A DNA stretch of 25,302 bases from Magnetococcales bacterium (lineage in GTDB: Bacteria; Pseudomonadota; Magnetococcia; Magnetococcales; Magnetaquicoccaceae): NCBI GenBank assembly GCA_015229095.1, contig JADGCE010000015.1, positions 7,391 to 32,692 on the forward strand, in the 5' to 3' direction. The position numbers were made by a program, and so were the translations under genes. Shown piece after piece: positions 15,601 through 23,057 of this stretch. The number at the start of each line of letters is the position of its first letter. The stretch's first letter is position 1. The notes below the pieces were generated by a model, which had not been told where the DNA came from, did no database searches, and saw only the letters and a program-made list of their open reading frames with translations.

Positions 15601-16584
15601 ATGAATCGTCAGCCTGTATCAGAATCCTGGAGCAAGGGGTGCGCGCTCCTGGGGGTGCGCCATGCCATCCTGGGTGGGGCCATGTCCTGGCTCTCGGAGC
15701 GCAATCTGGTCGCCGCCATCTCCAATGCCGGTGGTTTTGGGGTCCTGGCGGGTGGGGGCATGCCCGTCGACCTGTTGCGCCAGGAGATCCATGCCACCCG
15801 TGCGGCAACCCGGCAGCCCTTCGGGGTCAATCTGATCACCATGCACCCGGATTTGCCGGAGTTGGTGCGCATGGTGGTGGAAGAGCAGGTGGGTCACTGC
15901 ATCCTGGCCGGCGGTGTGCCGGAGCAGGAGACCGTGACCGCACTCAAGGATGGGGGGGTAAAGGTGATCGTTTTTGCCCCCTCTTTGGCTTTGGGACAAC
16001 GATTGATTCGGCGGGGTGCGGATGCCCTGATCATCGAAGGTCATGAGGCAGGGGGGCATGTCGGGCCGGTATCGACCGGGGTTCTGGTTCAGGAAATTTT
16101 GCATCACGTGGAGAGTGTTCCTGTTTTTGTGGCCGGGGGGATTGCCAACGGGGCCATGGTGGCCGCCATGGTCGCCATGGGGGCGGCGGGTTGTCAGGTG
16201 GGTACCCGCTTTGTGTGCGCCACGGAATGTATCGCCCACGCCAATTTCAAGCAGGCTTTCATCCGTGCCCAATCCCGGGATGCCGTGGTCACGGCCCAGT
16301 TTGATCCCATCCTGCCGGTCATTCCCGTGCGTGCCCTGAGCAACAAAGGCACCGCCCTCTTCAATCAAAAACAGTGGCAACTGATCGAAGAGGTGCGATC
16401 CGGTCGCCAGGAGCGCAAAGAGGCCCAGTTGGAGTTGGAACGCTTTTGGGTGGGGGCGCTGAGGCGCGCCGCCATCGAGGGCGATGTGGAATATGGTTCC
16501 GTCATGGCCGGGCAGAGTGTGGGTTTGGTCAAATCCATTCAGCCCGCGCAGGAGATTATCGACGAGCTGGTCTCGCAGTTGTAG
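15601..16584 (+). CDS. Nitronate monooxygenase / enoyl-ACP reductase II (FabK)-like flavoprotein
   Basis: A 327-aa FMN-dependent TIM-barrel protein of the 2-nitropropane dioxygenase family. Family marks are AILGGAMSWLSERNLVAAISNAGGFGVL at the N-terminus (hydrophobic barrel strand plus Gly-rich phosphate loop), EGHEAGGHVGP (residues 146-156, H153 at the usual catalytic His position), VFVAGGIANG and GCQVGTRFVCATE (FMN phosphate-binding), and SVMAGQSVGLV near the C-terminus. The substrate is unclear: members oxidise alkyl nitronates or reduce enoyl-ACP, and sequence alone does not decide. I start at ATG 15601. An in-frame ATG at 15526 would lie 5' of and through the terminator hairpin and adds non-conserved residues. 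No good ribosome-binding site precedes 15601 (GTG 15592 is possible). Only ~46 bp separate it from the terminator. Confidence 0.9.
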   Translation: MNRQPVSESWSKGCALLGVRHAILGGAMSWLSERNLVAAISNAGGFGVLAGGGMPVDLLRQEIHATRAATRQPFGVNLITMHPDLPELVRMVVEEQVGHCILAGGVPEQETVTALKDGGVKVIVFAPSLALGQRLIRRGADALIIEGHEAGGHVGPVSTGVLVQEILHHVESVPVFVAGGIANGAMVAAMVAMGAAGCQVGTRFVCATECIAHANFKQAFIRAQSRDAVVTAQFDPILPVIPVRALSNKGTALFNQKQWQLIEEVRSGRQERKEAQLELERFWVGALRRAAIEGDVEYGSVMAGQSVGLVKSIQPAQEIIDELVSQL

Positions 16585-16598
16585 GTGTGCCGGTACAA

Positions 16599-16643
16599 CC
16601 GGGAAGGGGGGGAAGAAACTGCCGCCCCTTCCCGGAGTTTCTT
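16599..16643 (+). terminator. Long hairpin after the flavoprotein gene, with a competing alternative stem
   Basis: Perfect 11-bp arms CCGGGAAGGGG (16599-16609) and CCCCTTCCCGG (16625-16635) with a 15-nt loop, 14 bp after the stop codon. The downstream sequence is T-rich but has no clean T-run at once. Within the loop AAGAAACT (16613-16620) is the exact complement of AGTTTCTT (16636-16643), so a second stem could replace the first. Probably a terminator that insulates the flagellar promoter. Confidence 0.6.
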
Positions 16644-16710
16644 GCCTTTCTCTTCTCCGCTTTTTCCCTCCATCCAAGAAAATCACCATTTATTTCAATA
16701 GATTGTTTTG

Positions 16711-16726
16711 TGGCATGTCGGTTGCT
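16711..16726 (+). promoter_or_regulatory. Sigma-54 (RpoN) -24/-12 promoter of the flagellar operon
   Basis: TGGCATG-N4-TTGCT differs from the consensus TGGCACG-N4-TTGCW at one position and keeps the invariant GG-N10-GC spacing. The predicted start of transcription is near 16738, ~45 nt upstream of the fliK ATG. Sigma-54 control of hook and motor genes is established in several proteobacterial lineages. An activator such as FleQ/FlrC/FlbD would be needed; none is encoded in this window. Confidence 0.8.
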
Positions 16727-16782
16727 AAGATTCCAGGTGAGTCGGTTTTTCGTTCGTCGTGCAACCTGTGAGGTATCTGCTG

Positions 16783-18132
16783 ATGACCCTGTTGAGTGCG
16801 CCGTCGCCTGCGCCCGTCTCTTCTGTTGACCTGTTGGCCTTGCTGGGCAAGTCCACCGCCTCTTCGTCGGCTTCCCTGGTGGTTGCCCCCTCTTTCGAGC
16901 ACTCCCTGGGGCGTGCCATCTCCCAGAGAACCCCGCCGCCCAAGGTCGATCTTGCCAGAGACTCTTCCCAGGCCGCCGCCGCCCGGGGGGCAGAGGATGC
17001 CCGGACAGCGGATGCCAAAGCGGATGCCGTCCGGGCGGATGCCGCCCAGACGCGGCAAAACCGGACAGAGCGGATCCAGCAGGCGGCGCGTCCTGAGAGA
17101 GAGGCAGATCCTGCGGCTGATCCGGTGCGGAGCTCTGCAGAAGAGGGGGAGGAGGAGTCGGCTGCCACGACGGCAGAAGAGGATGGGGTGGAGAAGCCGG
17201 AGAGGGTGCAGAGAGTCGCCACCCTCAAACCGAAGGTGTTGGACCCCCAGGGGATGGATGGTATCGCGCAGTTGGGGGTGCGGGAGCAGGTGGCCGTGCG
17301 GTTGTTGCATGGGGAGCCGTTGCCTGCCGCCGGTGCGGTGCCGACTCCCGATATGAGTCAGACCCCTTTGTCGCCGGAAGAGCTGTTGATGCAGTTGGCA
17401 CTCCTGCGTGCCTCTGCGGGCGGGGGTGACCCCTCTGCCCTGCCGGCGGAATCGGCTCGACCGACCACCGCCCTGCTGCCCAGTGCCAGCGTGGCCGTTC
17501 TGGCGGAGCAAATGATGCACAGTCGGAATGCGGAATTGTTGATCGGGGCGACGGAGAATCCAGCCGATGCCGTCGGCAAGCTGGAGTCAACCGGTGAATC
17601 GGCGACCCCTTCGGGATCGGCTTTGCGGGTGACGGGCGGTGGTCGGGGTGAGTCGGTTGCCACCTCAACTGCGCCACTGGCGGCCCGTTCCCCGGAGTTT
17701 GCCGACGAGTTGATGGATCGGGTTGGGCGGATGCGTCTCTCCTCCCGGGGAGGGGGTGGAGAGCAGTTGCGGGTCACCCTGGAGCCTGAGGATTTGGGCT
17801 CTCTGGATCTGCGCCTGCGGGTGGATGCCCAAAACCAGGTCCATCTGCTGATCACCACCGAAACCGACGCGAGTCGGGAGCTTTTGCAGCGGCAGATGGG
17901 GCAGTTGCGGGAGGCTCTGGCGCGTCAGGAGATGGGATTCGGGGAGGTGATCATCCAGGTGGGGGAGCAGTCGCAGGAGCGGCAGGCCTCTGCCCAGTGG
18001 GGGTTTGCGAGGGAACAGCGTCGACAAGAGGAGGGGATGGGAGGTGATGCGGAGGTTGCGCAGCCCGTTCGGCCTGTTGAAACGACCAGGGTGGAGGGTG
18101 TGGCCGACGGGGGGATCCACATTATCGTCTAG
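16783..18132 (+). CDS. fliK: Flagellar hook-length control protein FliK
   Basis: FliK is a secreted molecular ruler that sets hook length and switches export specificity from hook to filament proteins by acting on FlhB. The 449-aa protein has a long, variable Ala/Glu/Pro/Ser-rich N-terminal and middle region (to about residue 315) and a C-terminal Flg_hook domain (~327-410) with the hallmark LRVTLEPEDLGSLDLRLRV and LLQRQMGQLREAL. Start: ATG 16783 has GAGG about ten bases upstream. GTG codons at 16759 and 16768 are in frame but less well placed. It is the first gene after the sigma-54-type promoter, and flgD begins 72 bp downstream, the common fliK-flgD-flgE order. The N-terminal half is unconserved, so the call rests on the C-terminal domain and context. 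Confidence 0.92.
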   Translation: MTLLSAPSPAPVSSVDLLALLGKSTASSSASLVVAPSFEHSLGRAISQRTPPPKVDLARDSSQAAAARGAEDARTADAKADAVRADAAQTRQNRTERIQQAARPEREADPAADPVRSSAEEGEEESAATTAEEDGVEKPERVQRVATLKPKVLDPQGMDGIAQLGVREQVAVRLLHGEPLPAAGAVPTPDMSQTPLSPEELLMQLALLRASAGGGDPSALPAESARPTTALLPSASVAVLAEQMMHSRNAELLIGATENPADAVGKLESTGESATPSGSALRVTGGGRGESVATSTAPLAARSPEFADELMDRVGRMRLSSRGGGGEQLRVTLEPEDLGSLDLRLRVDAQNQVHLLITTETDASRELLQRQMGQLREALARQEMGFGEVIIQVGEQSQERQASAQWGFAREQRRQEEGMGGDAEVAQPVRPVETTRVEGVADGGIHIIV

Positions 18133-18204
18133 AGGGTCTGTGACGCGGTGGTTGCACTTTATGCGGTTAAAAGAGTTTATTGGGTGGTTCCAGGGGAGAC
18201 CTGA

Positions 18205-18873
18205 ATGACGACAGTCGCAAATTTTGGTACGATTCCTACAACACAAAGCAGCACATCAACCGACAGCAAGAAGGGGGGTGCGGAGCAGTTAAAACTGGAT
18301 TTTCTGAAATTGTTGACGACGCAGCTTCAGTATCAGGATCCTCTCAGCCCCACCTCCAATGCAGACTTTACCAGTCAAATGGCGCAGTTCAGCAGCCTGG
18401 ATGCCCAGAATCAGAGCAACGCGCTGTTGCAGCAGTTGCTCACGGCACAGGGGGGGAGCGCCCTGAATCAGGCGGTGGCCTATATGGGCAAGCAGGTGGT
18501 GGTGCCTGGCAATCAGACCAGTGTACAAAGTGGCGCAGCGACCGTCTATTTTGAGTTGCCGGAAGCGGTGGAGAGCGTTGCTGTCAACGTGTTCGACGCT
18601 TCGGGTGCGCTGGTGGGGGAGACGACCCTCCAGGCCGTGCCCAGTGGCGAAAACCAGGTGCGGATCAACGGGATCAACGCCCCCAATGGAAACTATCGTT
18701 TCACCGCCTCCTACACGGGCAGTGATGGCAATGCCAGGGCGGCGACCACCTTGATCTCCCGTCCGGTGACGGGGGTGGTCAACGGGGGGAGTGGGGTGCT
18801 GTTGGATCTGGATGGGCAGCAGGTGGCCTTGACGGAGGTGCGTCGCGTCGAATTGGCCAGCAGCGCGAGATAA
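18205..18873 (+). CDS. flgD: Flagellar hook assembly (hook cap) protein FlgD
   Basis: FlgD caps the growing hook and guides FlgE subunits into place. The 222-aa protein shows the conserved N-terminal block (residues ~30-70) DFLKLLTTQLQYQDPLSPT and FTSQMAQFSSLDAQN, then AVAYMGKQVVV, and a C-terminal FlgD Ig-like/tudor part (AVNVFDASGALVGE, ALTEVRRVEL). Length is typical. ATG 18205 follows AGGGGAG at the usual distance. The N-terminus is Ser/Thr-rich (TTQSSTSTDSKK), as expected of an unfolded export signal. The 72-bp gap before it holds a weak sigma-54-like match (TGACGCG-N4-TTGCA, with GA for GG), so an internal promoter is possible but doubtful. Confidence 0.97.
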   Translation: MTTVANFGTIPTTQSSTSTDSKKGGAEQLKLDFLKLLTTQLQYQDPLSPTSNADFTSQMAQFSSLDAQNQSNALLQQLLTAQGGSALNQAVAYMGKQVVVPGNQTSVQSGAATVYFELPEAVESVAVNVFDASGALVGETTLQAVPSGENQVRINGINAPNGNYRFTASYTGSDGNARAATTLISRPVTGVVNGGSGVLLDLDGQQVALTEVRRVELASSAR

Positions 18874-18965
18874 CGGCTGCAGAGGGGTTGAGATTCCGCC
18901 GCCGTTTTGCCCTGTGGGCAGCCGTGGTGTCGTGCCGAAAAATTAACAAGGTTCAGGAGGATAGT

Positions 18966-20876
18966 ATGTCCATTACGCAAGCTATGTATGCCGGTGCCAG
19001 TGCATTGACCAATTTCAGTGAGTCGATTACGGTCATCGGTAACAACTTGGCTAACTCCAATACCACCGCATTCAAATCGAGTTCTGCCTCTTTCGAGGAT
19101 GTGCTGATCCAGACGGTGGGTAACAGCGGGGCGGGTGGCAGTACCCAGGTCGGAACCGGAACGGGGCTGGCGGGGGTGCGGCAGGATATGACGCAGGGCT
19201 CCTTTGCCCCTTCGGCCAATGTCACCGATCTTTCCATCGATGGTCGGGGATTTTTCAAGGTCAGGAGTGCAATCAGTTCCACCTCGGCTGCGACGACGGC
19301 GACCAATGAGCCGGAAGTGTTTTACACCCGGGCGGGCAGTTTCCGAAAGGAGAAGGAAGGCAATCTGGTCAATACCGGCGGCTTGATCTTGCAGGGGTAT
19401 GCCCTGAACGAGAGTGGCGAGCGCGGTGGGCAGATGGTGGATGTCAATCTGGCCGGCTTTGACCGGGCTCCCCCTTCGGCGACCACCCTGGTGACGGCCC
19501 ATGTCAACCTGGATTCCACCACGCAGGCCATTATGCCCAGTCTGGTGCCGGTGACGCCAACCAACCCGGGGGATCCCCTCACCTATGTCGATGCGGCGGC
19601 GTACAATCCCAATCAGCCCTCCACCTATAATTTTTCCACGGCGGTGCGTATTTTTGACTCCCAGGGGGTTGGTCACAGCATGGAGTTGCAGTTCCGCAAG
19701 CTGCCCATGAAAACCCCCGCAACGGTGGTGGGTAATGGTGGAACCGCTGCGCAACAGGTGACCTTGAACCTCAGTGGTGAGGGAGGGGTCACCCTGACCT
19801 TCACGCCCACCGACAGTGATCCGGCCAATCCCGATCAGACCAAAATTTTCCGCACGGTGGTGGATTTGCCTGCCGGGGTCAGCACCCTGGCATTGAGCAA
19901 TCTTGCCGCCGAGGATGGCAATGGCACTCCGCAGGATGTGGCCATGCATTTGGCCCTGACGAACGGCAAACTCTACAGGGTCACGGCGGAACCCTCCAAT
20001 TCGGAGGTTGTGGTGAGCCGTCTGGCCGGTGACGATGGTCGGGATGCGGTGACGGTCGGTGCGGACAATGACAGCACCTGGGAGTGGCATGCGGTGGTCA
20101 ACCGGAGAGAGTTGGAGTCGGGGCGGCCCGATGATTCCACCCTGGAGGCTCTGGTGCCCAATGCCGCACTGAAGCCGGCCGGCCTGCCCTCGGACAGCAG
20201 TATGGTGCCCACGAGTGATGGCTATTATGTGGGGCGGTTGGAATTTGATCGAAACGGCCTGCTGAAGCGGGAAGGCTCCGTACCCTTGACGGTCCAGTTT
20301 CGCGGTGCTGAATCCCAGCAGGTGCTGTTTGATTTTGGCAGAGCCGTAGGTACGTTGGGGGATTCCACCAACGATTTTTTCAAGGAACAGCCCGGGAATC
20401 TGGTCTACAAAACCGCAACGTCGGCTGTGGCAGACACAAGCTCGCATGTGGGAACCAGTTCTGTGCAGGTGGCCGGTTCCTCTTCCACCACCAAACTGGA
20501 TCAGGATGGCTATCCCACGGGTATTATCGATAAAATCAGCATCAGCCCCTCCGGAGTGATCACCGGCAGCTATACCAACAGCCAAACCAAACGATTGTTT
20601 CAGATCGGTTTGGTGGACTTTCCCGACGAGGGGGCCCTGGATCAAAAAGGGGGCAATCTTTTCGCAGAGACCAAGGCCTCCGGGCAACCCCTGGAAGGTA
20701 CCCCCGGCAGCGGTCGTCTGGGTGCCACCGTGGCCTATTCGCTGGAGCAATCCAACGTTGACATGTCCGGGGAGTTTGTTCGCATGATCGCCACCCAGCG
20801 GGGCTTTCAGGCCAACTCCCGCATCGTCACCGTGGTGGATGGCATGATGGAGGAGCTTCTCTCTCTCAAACGGTAG
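18966..20876 (+). CDS. flgE: Flagellar hook protein FlgE (long form, 636 aa)
   Basis: FlgE polymerises into the hook joining rod and filament. The N-terminus MSITQAMYAGASALTNF and rod signature NNLANSNTTAFKSS, plus the C-terminal block SNVDMSGEFVRMIATQRGFQANSR, are diagnostic of axial proteins that form the N/C-terminal coiled coil. LSIDGRGFFKV and the internal repeats of the D1/D2 shell follow the FlgE plan. At 636 aa it is much longer than the ~400-aa Salmonella protein, with the extra length in the surface-exposed middle (residues ~200-450), as in other bacteria with long hook proteins. Start: ATG 18966 with AGGAGG five bases upstream; the in-frame extension to 18888 is rejected. A 192-bp gap with a hairpin follows, which is large for an operon. 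Confidence 0.96.
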   Translation: MSITQAMYAGASALTNFSESITVIGNNLANSNTTAFKSSSASFEDVLIQTVGNSGAGGSTQVGTGTGLAGVRQDMTQGSFAPSANVTDLSIDGRGFFKVRSAISSTSAATTATNEPEVFYTRAGSFRKEKEGNLVNTGGLILQGYALNESGERGGQMVDVNLAGFDRAPPSATTLVTAHVNLDSTTQAIMPSLVPVTPTNPGDPLTYVDAAAYNPNQPSTYNFSTAVRIFDSQGVGHSMELQFRKLPMKTPATVVGNGGTAAQQVTLNLSGEGGVTLTFTPTDSDPANPDQTKIFRTVVDLPAGVSTLALSNLAAEDGNGTPQDVAMHLALTNGKLYRVTAEPSNSEVVVSRLAGDDGRDAVTVGADNDSTWEWHAVVNRRELESGRPDDSTLEALVPNAALKPAGLPSDSSMVPTSDGYYVGRLEFDRNGLLKREGSVPLTVQFRGAESQQVLFDFGRAVGTLGDSTNDFFKEQPGNLVYKTATSAVADTSSHVGTSSVQVAGSSSTTKLDQDGYPTGIIDKISISPSGVITGSYTNSQTKRLFQIGLVDFPDEGALDQKGGNLFAETKASGQPLEGTPGSGRLGATVAYSLEQSNVDMSGEFVRMIATQRGFQANSRIVTVVDGMMEELLSLKR

Positions 20877-20953
20877 TCGGTGAACTGTTTGCAACTTTTG
20901 TCAGTCAGGTGTTGCATTCTTCCGCATGGCAGGTTATCCTGACCGCCATGAGG

Positions 20954-20991
20954 ATTGCCGCCTTCCCGGCTCTTTTCCGGGATGTGGCAAT
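20954..20991 (+). other. Bipartite hairpin in the flgE-fliL gap
   Basis: Outer arms ATTGCC (20954-20959) and GGCAAT (20986-20991) enclose inner arms TCCCGG (20964-20969) and CCGGGA (20977-20982). No T-run follows. The gap 20877-21068 has no gene; the hairpin may slow 3' exonuclease decay of the fliK-flgD-flgE message or partly terminate it. Confidence 0.55.
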
Positions 20992-21068
20992 GGCCGTTGC
21001 GCGAAATATCTGCTGCGTCTCCCGCCACGGGGGGCGCAGGTTAAAACAGAGAGGGAAGGGATCAGACC

Positions 21069-21584
21069 ATGGCGGAAGAGGCGGAAAAAGAAGCGGGTGG
21101 CGGTGGCGGCGGTGGCGGCAGCAAGTTGCTGAAAATTATCATCCCGGTGGTGGCCTTGTTGCTGGGTGCCGGGGGAGGATATTTGATGGGCAACAGCGCC
21201 GGTGCCAAAAAGGCGGAAGAGGCCGCAGCCCTGGAGCCGGAGCCCAAGGCCGGTGAGGTTGCCAAAGATGCCACAGCCATGGTGGGGGATATGTACAAAT
21301 TGGATCCCTTCGTGGTCAATCTGAATGAGCCCAAGGGGAGTCGCTACCTGAAGGCCACCATCCAATTGGAGATGAGCATACCGGAGCTGAAAACCGAGTT
21401 GGATCGCCGTGCAGCCCAGCTGCAGGATGTGATCCTGGCTCTGCTGACCTCTAAATCTTTCCAGGATTTGCAGGCCTTGGAGGGAAAGTTCCGTCTGCGT
21501 GAAGAGTTGCTCTCCCGCATCAATGCGTTGTTGGTCAACGGTACAGTAACCCGTGTTTATTTTACCGAATTTGTCATTCAGTAG
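21069..21584 (+). CDS. fliL: Flagellar basal body-associated protein FliL
   Basis: FliL is an inner-membrane protein that forms a ring around the stator units and supports torque. The 171-aa protein has a short acidic then Gly-rich cytoplasmic N-terminus (eight Gly in a row, residues 10-17), one transmembrane helix at ~20-41 (LLKIIIPVVALLLGAGGGYL) and a periplasmic domain with the family features YKLDPFVVNLNEPKGSRYLK, ELDRRAAQLQDVILALLTSK and a C-terminal VTRVYFTEFVIQ. The start ATG 21069 is preceded by GGGAAGGG about ten bases upstream. The fliM gene begins 26 bp downstream. The glycine run is encoded by near-identical GGT/GGC codons and may vary in length between strains. Confidence 0.95.
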   Translation: MAEEAEKEAGGGGGGGGSKLLKIIIPVVALLLGAGGGYLMGNSAGAKKAEEAAALEPEPKAGEVAKDATAMVGDMYKLDPFVVNLNEPKGSRYLKATIQLEMSIPELKTELDRRAAQLQDVILALLTSKSFQDLQALEGKFRLREELLSRINALLVNGTVTRVYFTEFVIQ

Positions 21585-21610
21585 CACTGCCCGATCCCAA
21601 GAATAAGCCC

Positions 21611-22597
21611 ATGACCCAGATCCTGTCAGAGGAAGAGATCAATGCCCTGATGCAGGGGTTGGAAGAGGGTTCCATCGATCTGGATACGCCCAGGGAGAGT
21701 GAGCCCAAAGAAGAAAAAAAGGTAACCGCCTTCTTCTTTGGCCAAAGAACCGCCATCCGGGTGGGGGCCATGCCCGGGCTCGACATGATCAACGAGCATC
21801 TGGCCTCACAGCTTTCCTTCAAGCTGAGCCAAAAGGTGGGGCGGGAGGTTCATGTCCAACCCAAATCCACCACCAACCAGATTTTTGGGCGCTTTCTCCA
21901 CTCCCTGGATCCCCCGATCTTTATCAATGTGTTGCGGGTGGAACCCTCCCAGGCCATGAGCCTGATCTCCATCAGTGGCGATGTCATGTACCACATACTG
22001 GAGGGGTTTTTCGGTGGAGCCGGCTCTTCGGAACGGCCGTTGCGCAACTTTTCCCCCTTTGAAATGAAGGTGATCGATCGGGTCATGGAAGTGACCCGTG
22101 AGCAGATTGAACTGGCCTGGAAAAAATTGGACAGCTCGTTCCGTCTGGTGATGACCCGTTGGGAAAATCAGCCGCAGTTTGCCGCCGTGGTGCCCCTCGA
22201 TGAGACCGTCTTCCTGATCACCTTTGGCGTCGAAGTGGGAGATACAGAGGGAACCCTGACCATCTGCTACCCCTCTGTCATCCTTGAACTGTTCAAACAG
22301 CAGCTCAAGGTGGGTTTCCAGAGAGATCAGGTGGAGGGTGTCACAGCCTGGATGGACTCCATGTATCACCAGCTGGGCATGGTCTCCTTGCGTGTCTCCC
22401 CCGTTGTCTCCCGGGAGACCATGCGGGTGCAGGATATGCTGCGCCTGAAAGTGGGGGATGTCATGACCCTCAGCCGGGATATCTCCAGCGAAATGCCTGT
22501 GGAAGTGGAGGGGCTCGTCAAATATCACGGCTTGGCCGGTGTGGTGGATGGCAAACGTGTGTTGCGCATCACCCGCCTGGAAGAGGAAGAGTCGTAA
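21611..22597 (+). CDS. fliM: Flagellar motor switch protein FliM
   Basis: FliM is the C-ring component that binds phosphorylated CheY and sets rotation direction. The 328-aa protein has the N-terminal CheY-binding peptide ILSEEEINALMQG (residues 4-16), a linker, a middle CheC-like domain with the GGxG motif FFGGAGSSERPL (~133-144) and EMKVIDRVMEV, and a C-terminal SpoA domain (LRLKVGDVMTLSRDI, VEGLVKYHGLAGVVDGKRVLRI). Length matches the family. The region before ATG 21611 (CAAGAATAAGCCC) lacks a clear ribosome-binding site, so translation may depend on fliL, which stops 26 bp earlier. An intact CheY peptide implies that chemotaxis, fed by receptors such as the MCP upstream, controls this motor. 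Confidence 0.97.
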   Translation: MTQILSEEEINALMQGLEEGSIDLDTPRESEPKEEKKVTAFFFGQRTAIRVGAMPGLDMINEHLASQLSFKLSQKVGREVHVQPKSTTNQIFGRFLHSLDPPIFINVLRVEPSQAMSLISISGDVMYHILEGFFGGAGSSERPLRNFSPFEMKVIDRVMEVTREQIELAWKKLDSSFRLVMTRWENQPQFAAVVPLDETVFLITFGVEVGDTEGTLTICYPSVILELFKQQLKVGFQRDQVEGVTAWMDSMYHQLGMVSLRVSPVVSRETMRVQDMLRLKVGDVMTLSRDISSEMPVEVEGLVKYHGLAGVVDGKRVLRITRLEEEES

Positions 22598-22763
22598 AAG
22601 GGCAAACAGATTGATCAAATAAAGGGTTCTCTGGAGAGTTGGAAAGGTCGGATGCGCGCCTTTCGCCCGTGAGGGCCCTGCAGTGGCGAGAAATGCAACA
22701 CTCTGGCAGACAACAACAGCCAGCGCGCAGATCCCTTGGACCTTGGATACTGGAGAGATAAAA

Positions 22764-23057
22764 TTGTCCGATTCTGGCTTCGAAGAGGAAGCACACCCCA
22801 GAAACATGGAACTCCTGATGGATGTTCCCCTCAATGTTTCCGTGCGTTTGGGGCATGTGCGCATGCAGATCCGCGATCTGCTCAAACTGAACAAGGGTTC
22901 CTTGATCGAACTGGAAAAAGAGGCCGATGAGCCTCTGGAGATCCATGTCAACGACCGCTTGCTGGCCTACGGCGAAGTGGTGATGATCAAGGATAAATTG
23001 GGTATTCGCATCACGGATATCGTCTCCCTGGCCGAACGGTTGGAGAATTTGCGCTGA
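22764..23057 (+). CDS. fliN: Flagellar motor switch protein FliN
   Basis: FliN forms the lower part of the C-ring and the cargo-docking site for the export ATPase complex. The SpoA domain is complete: MELLMDVPLNVSVRLGHVRM, IRDLLKLNKGSLIEL, VNDRLLAYGEVVMIKDKLGIRITDIVS. I favour TTG 22764 as start: GGAGAG lies eight bases upstream and the product begins MSDSGFEEE, an acidic tail typical of FliN, giving 97 aa. GTG 22683 also has a good GAGGG upstream and would give 124 aa, but the extra 27 codons have low third-position GC and an atypical composition. ATG 22806 would leave only the SpoA core. The stop TGA shares one base with the fliO ATG (TGATG). Confidence 0.9.
   Translation: MSDSGFEEEAHPRNMELLMDVPLNVSVRLGHVRMQIRDLLKLNKGSLIELEKEADEPLEIHVNDRLLAYGEVVMIKDKLGIRITDIVSLAERLENLR

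Noticed and set aside
16599..16643. A full H-type pseudoknot from stems A and B.
   Set aside because: The connecting loop that must cross the 11-bp stem has zero nucleotides, so both stems cannot form completely at once; competing structures are more likely.
18711..20894. A 727-codon open frame antisense to flgE, and a similar ~600-codon frame antisense to the hybrid kinase (6001-7827).
   Set aside because: Long antisense open frames are common in GC-rich DNA with strong third-position bias; the products are low-complexity His/Gly/Arg-rich with no recognisable domain, while the sense strand encodes certain genes.
20985..21001. A second sigma-54-like sequence TGGCAATG-GCCG-TTGCG before fliL.
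   Set aside because: The GG and GC are separated by 11 rather than 10 bases; sigma-54 spacing is strict, and the GG overlaps the arm of a hairpin.
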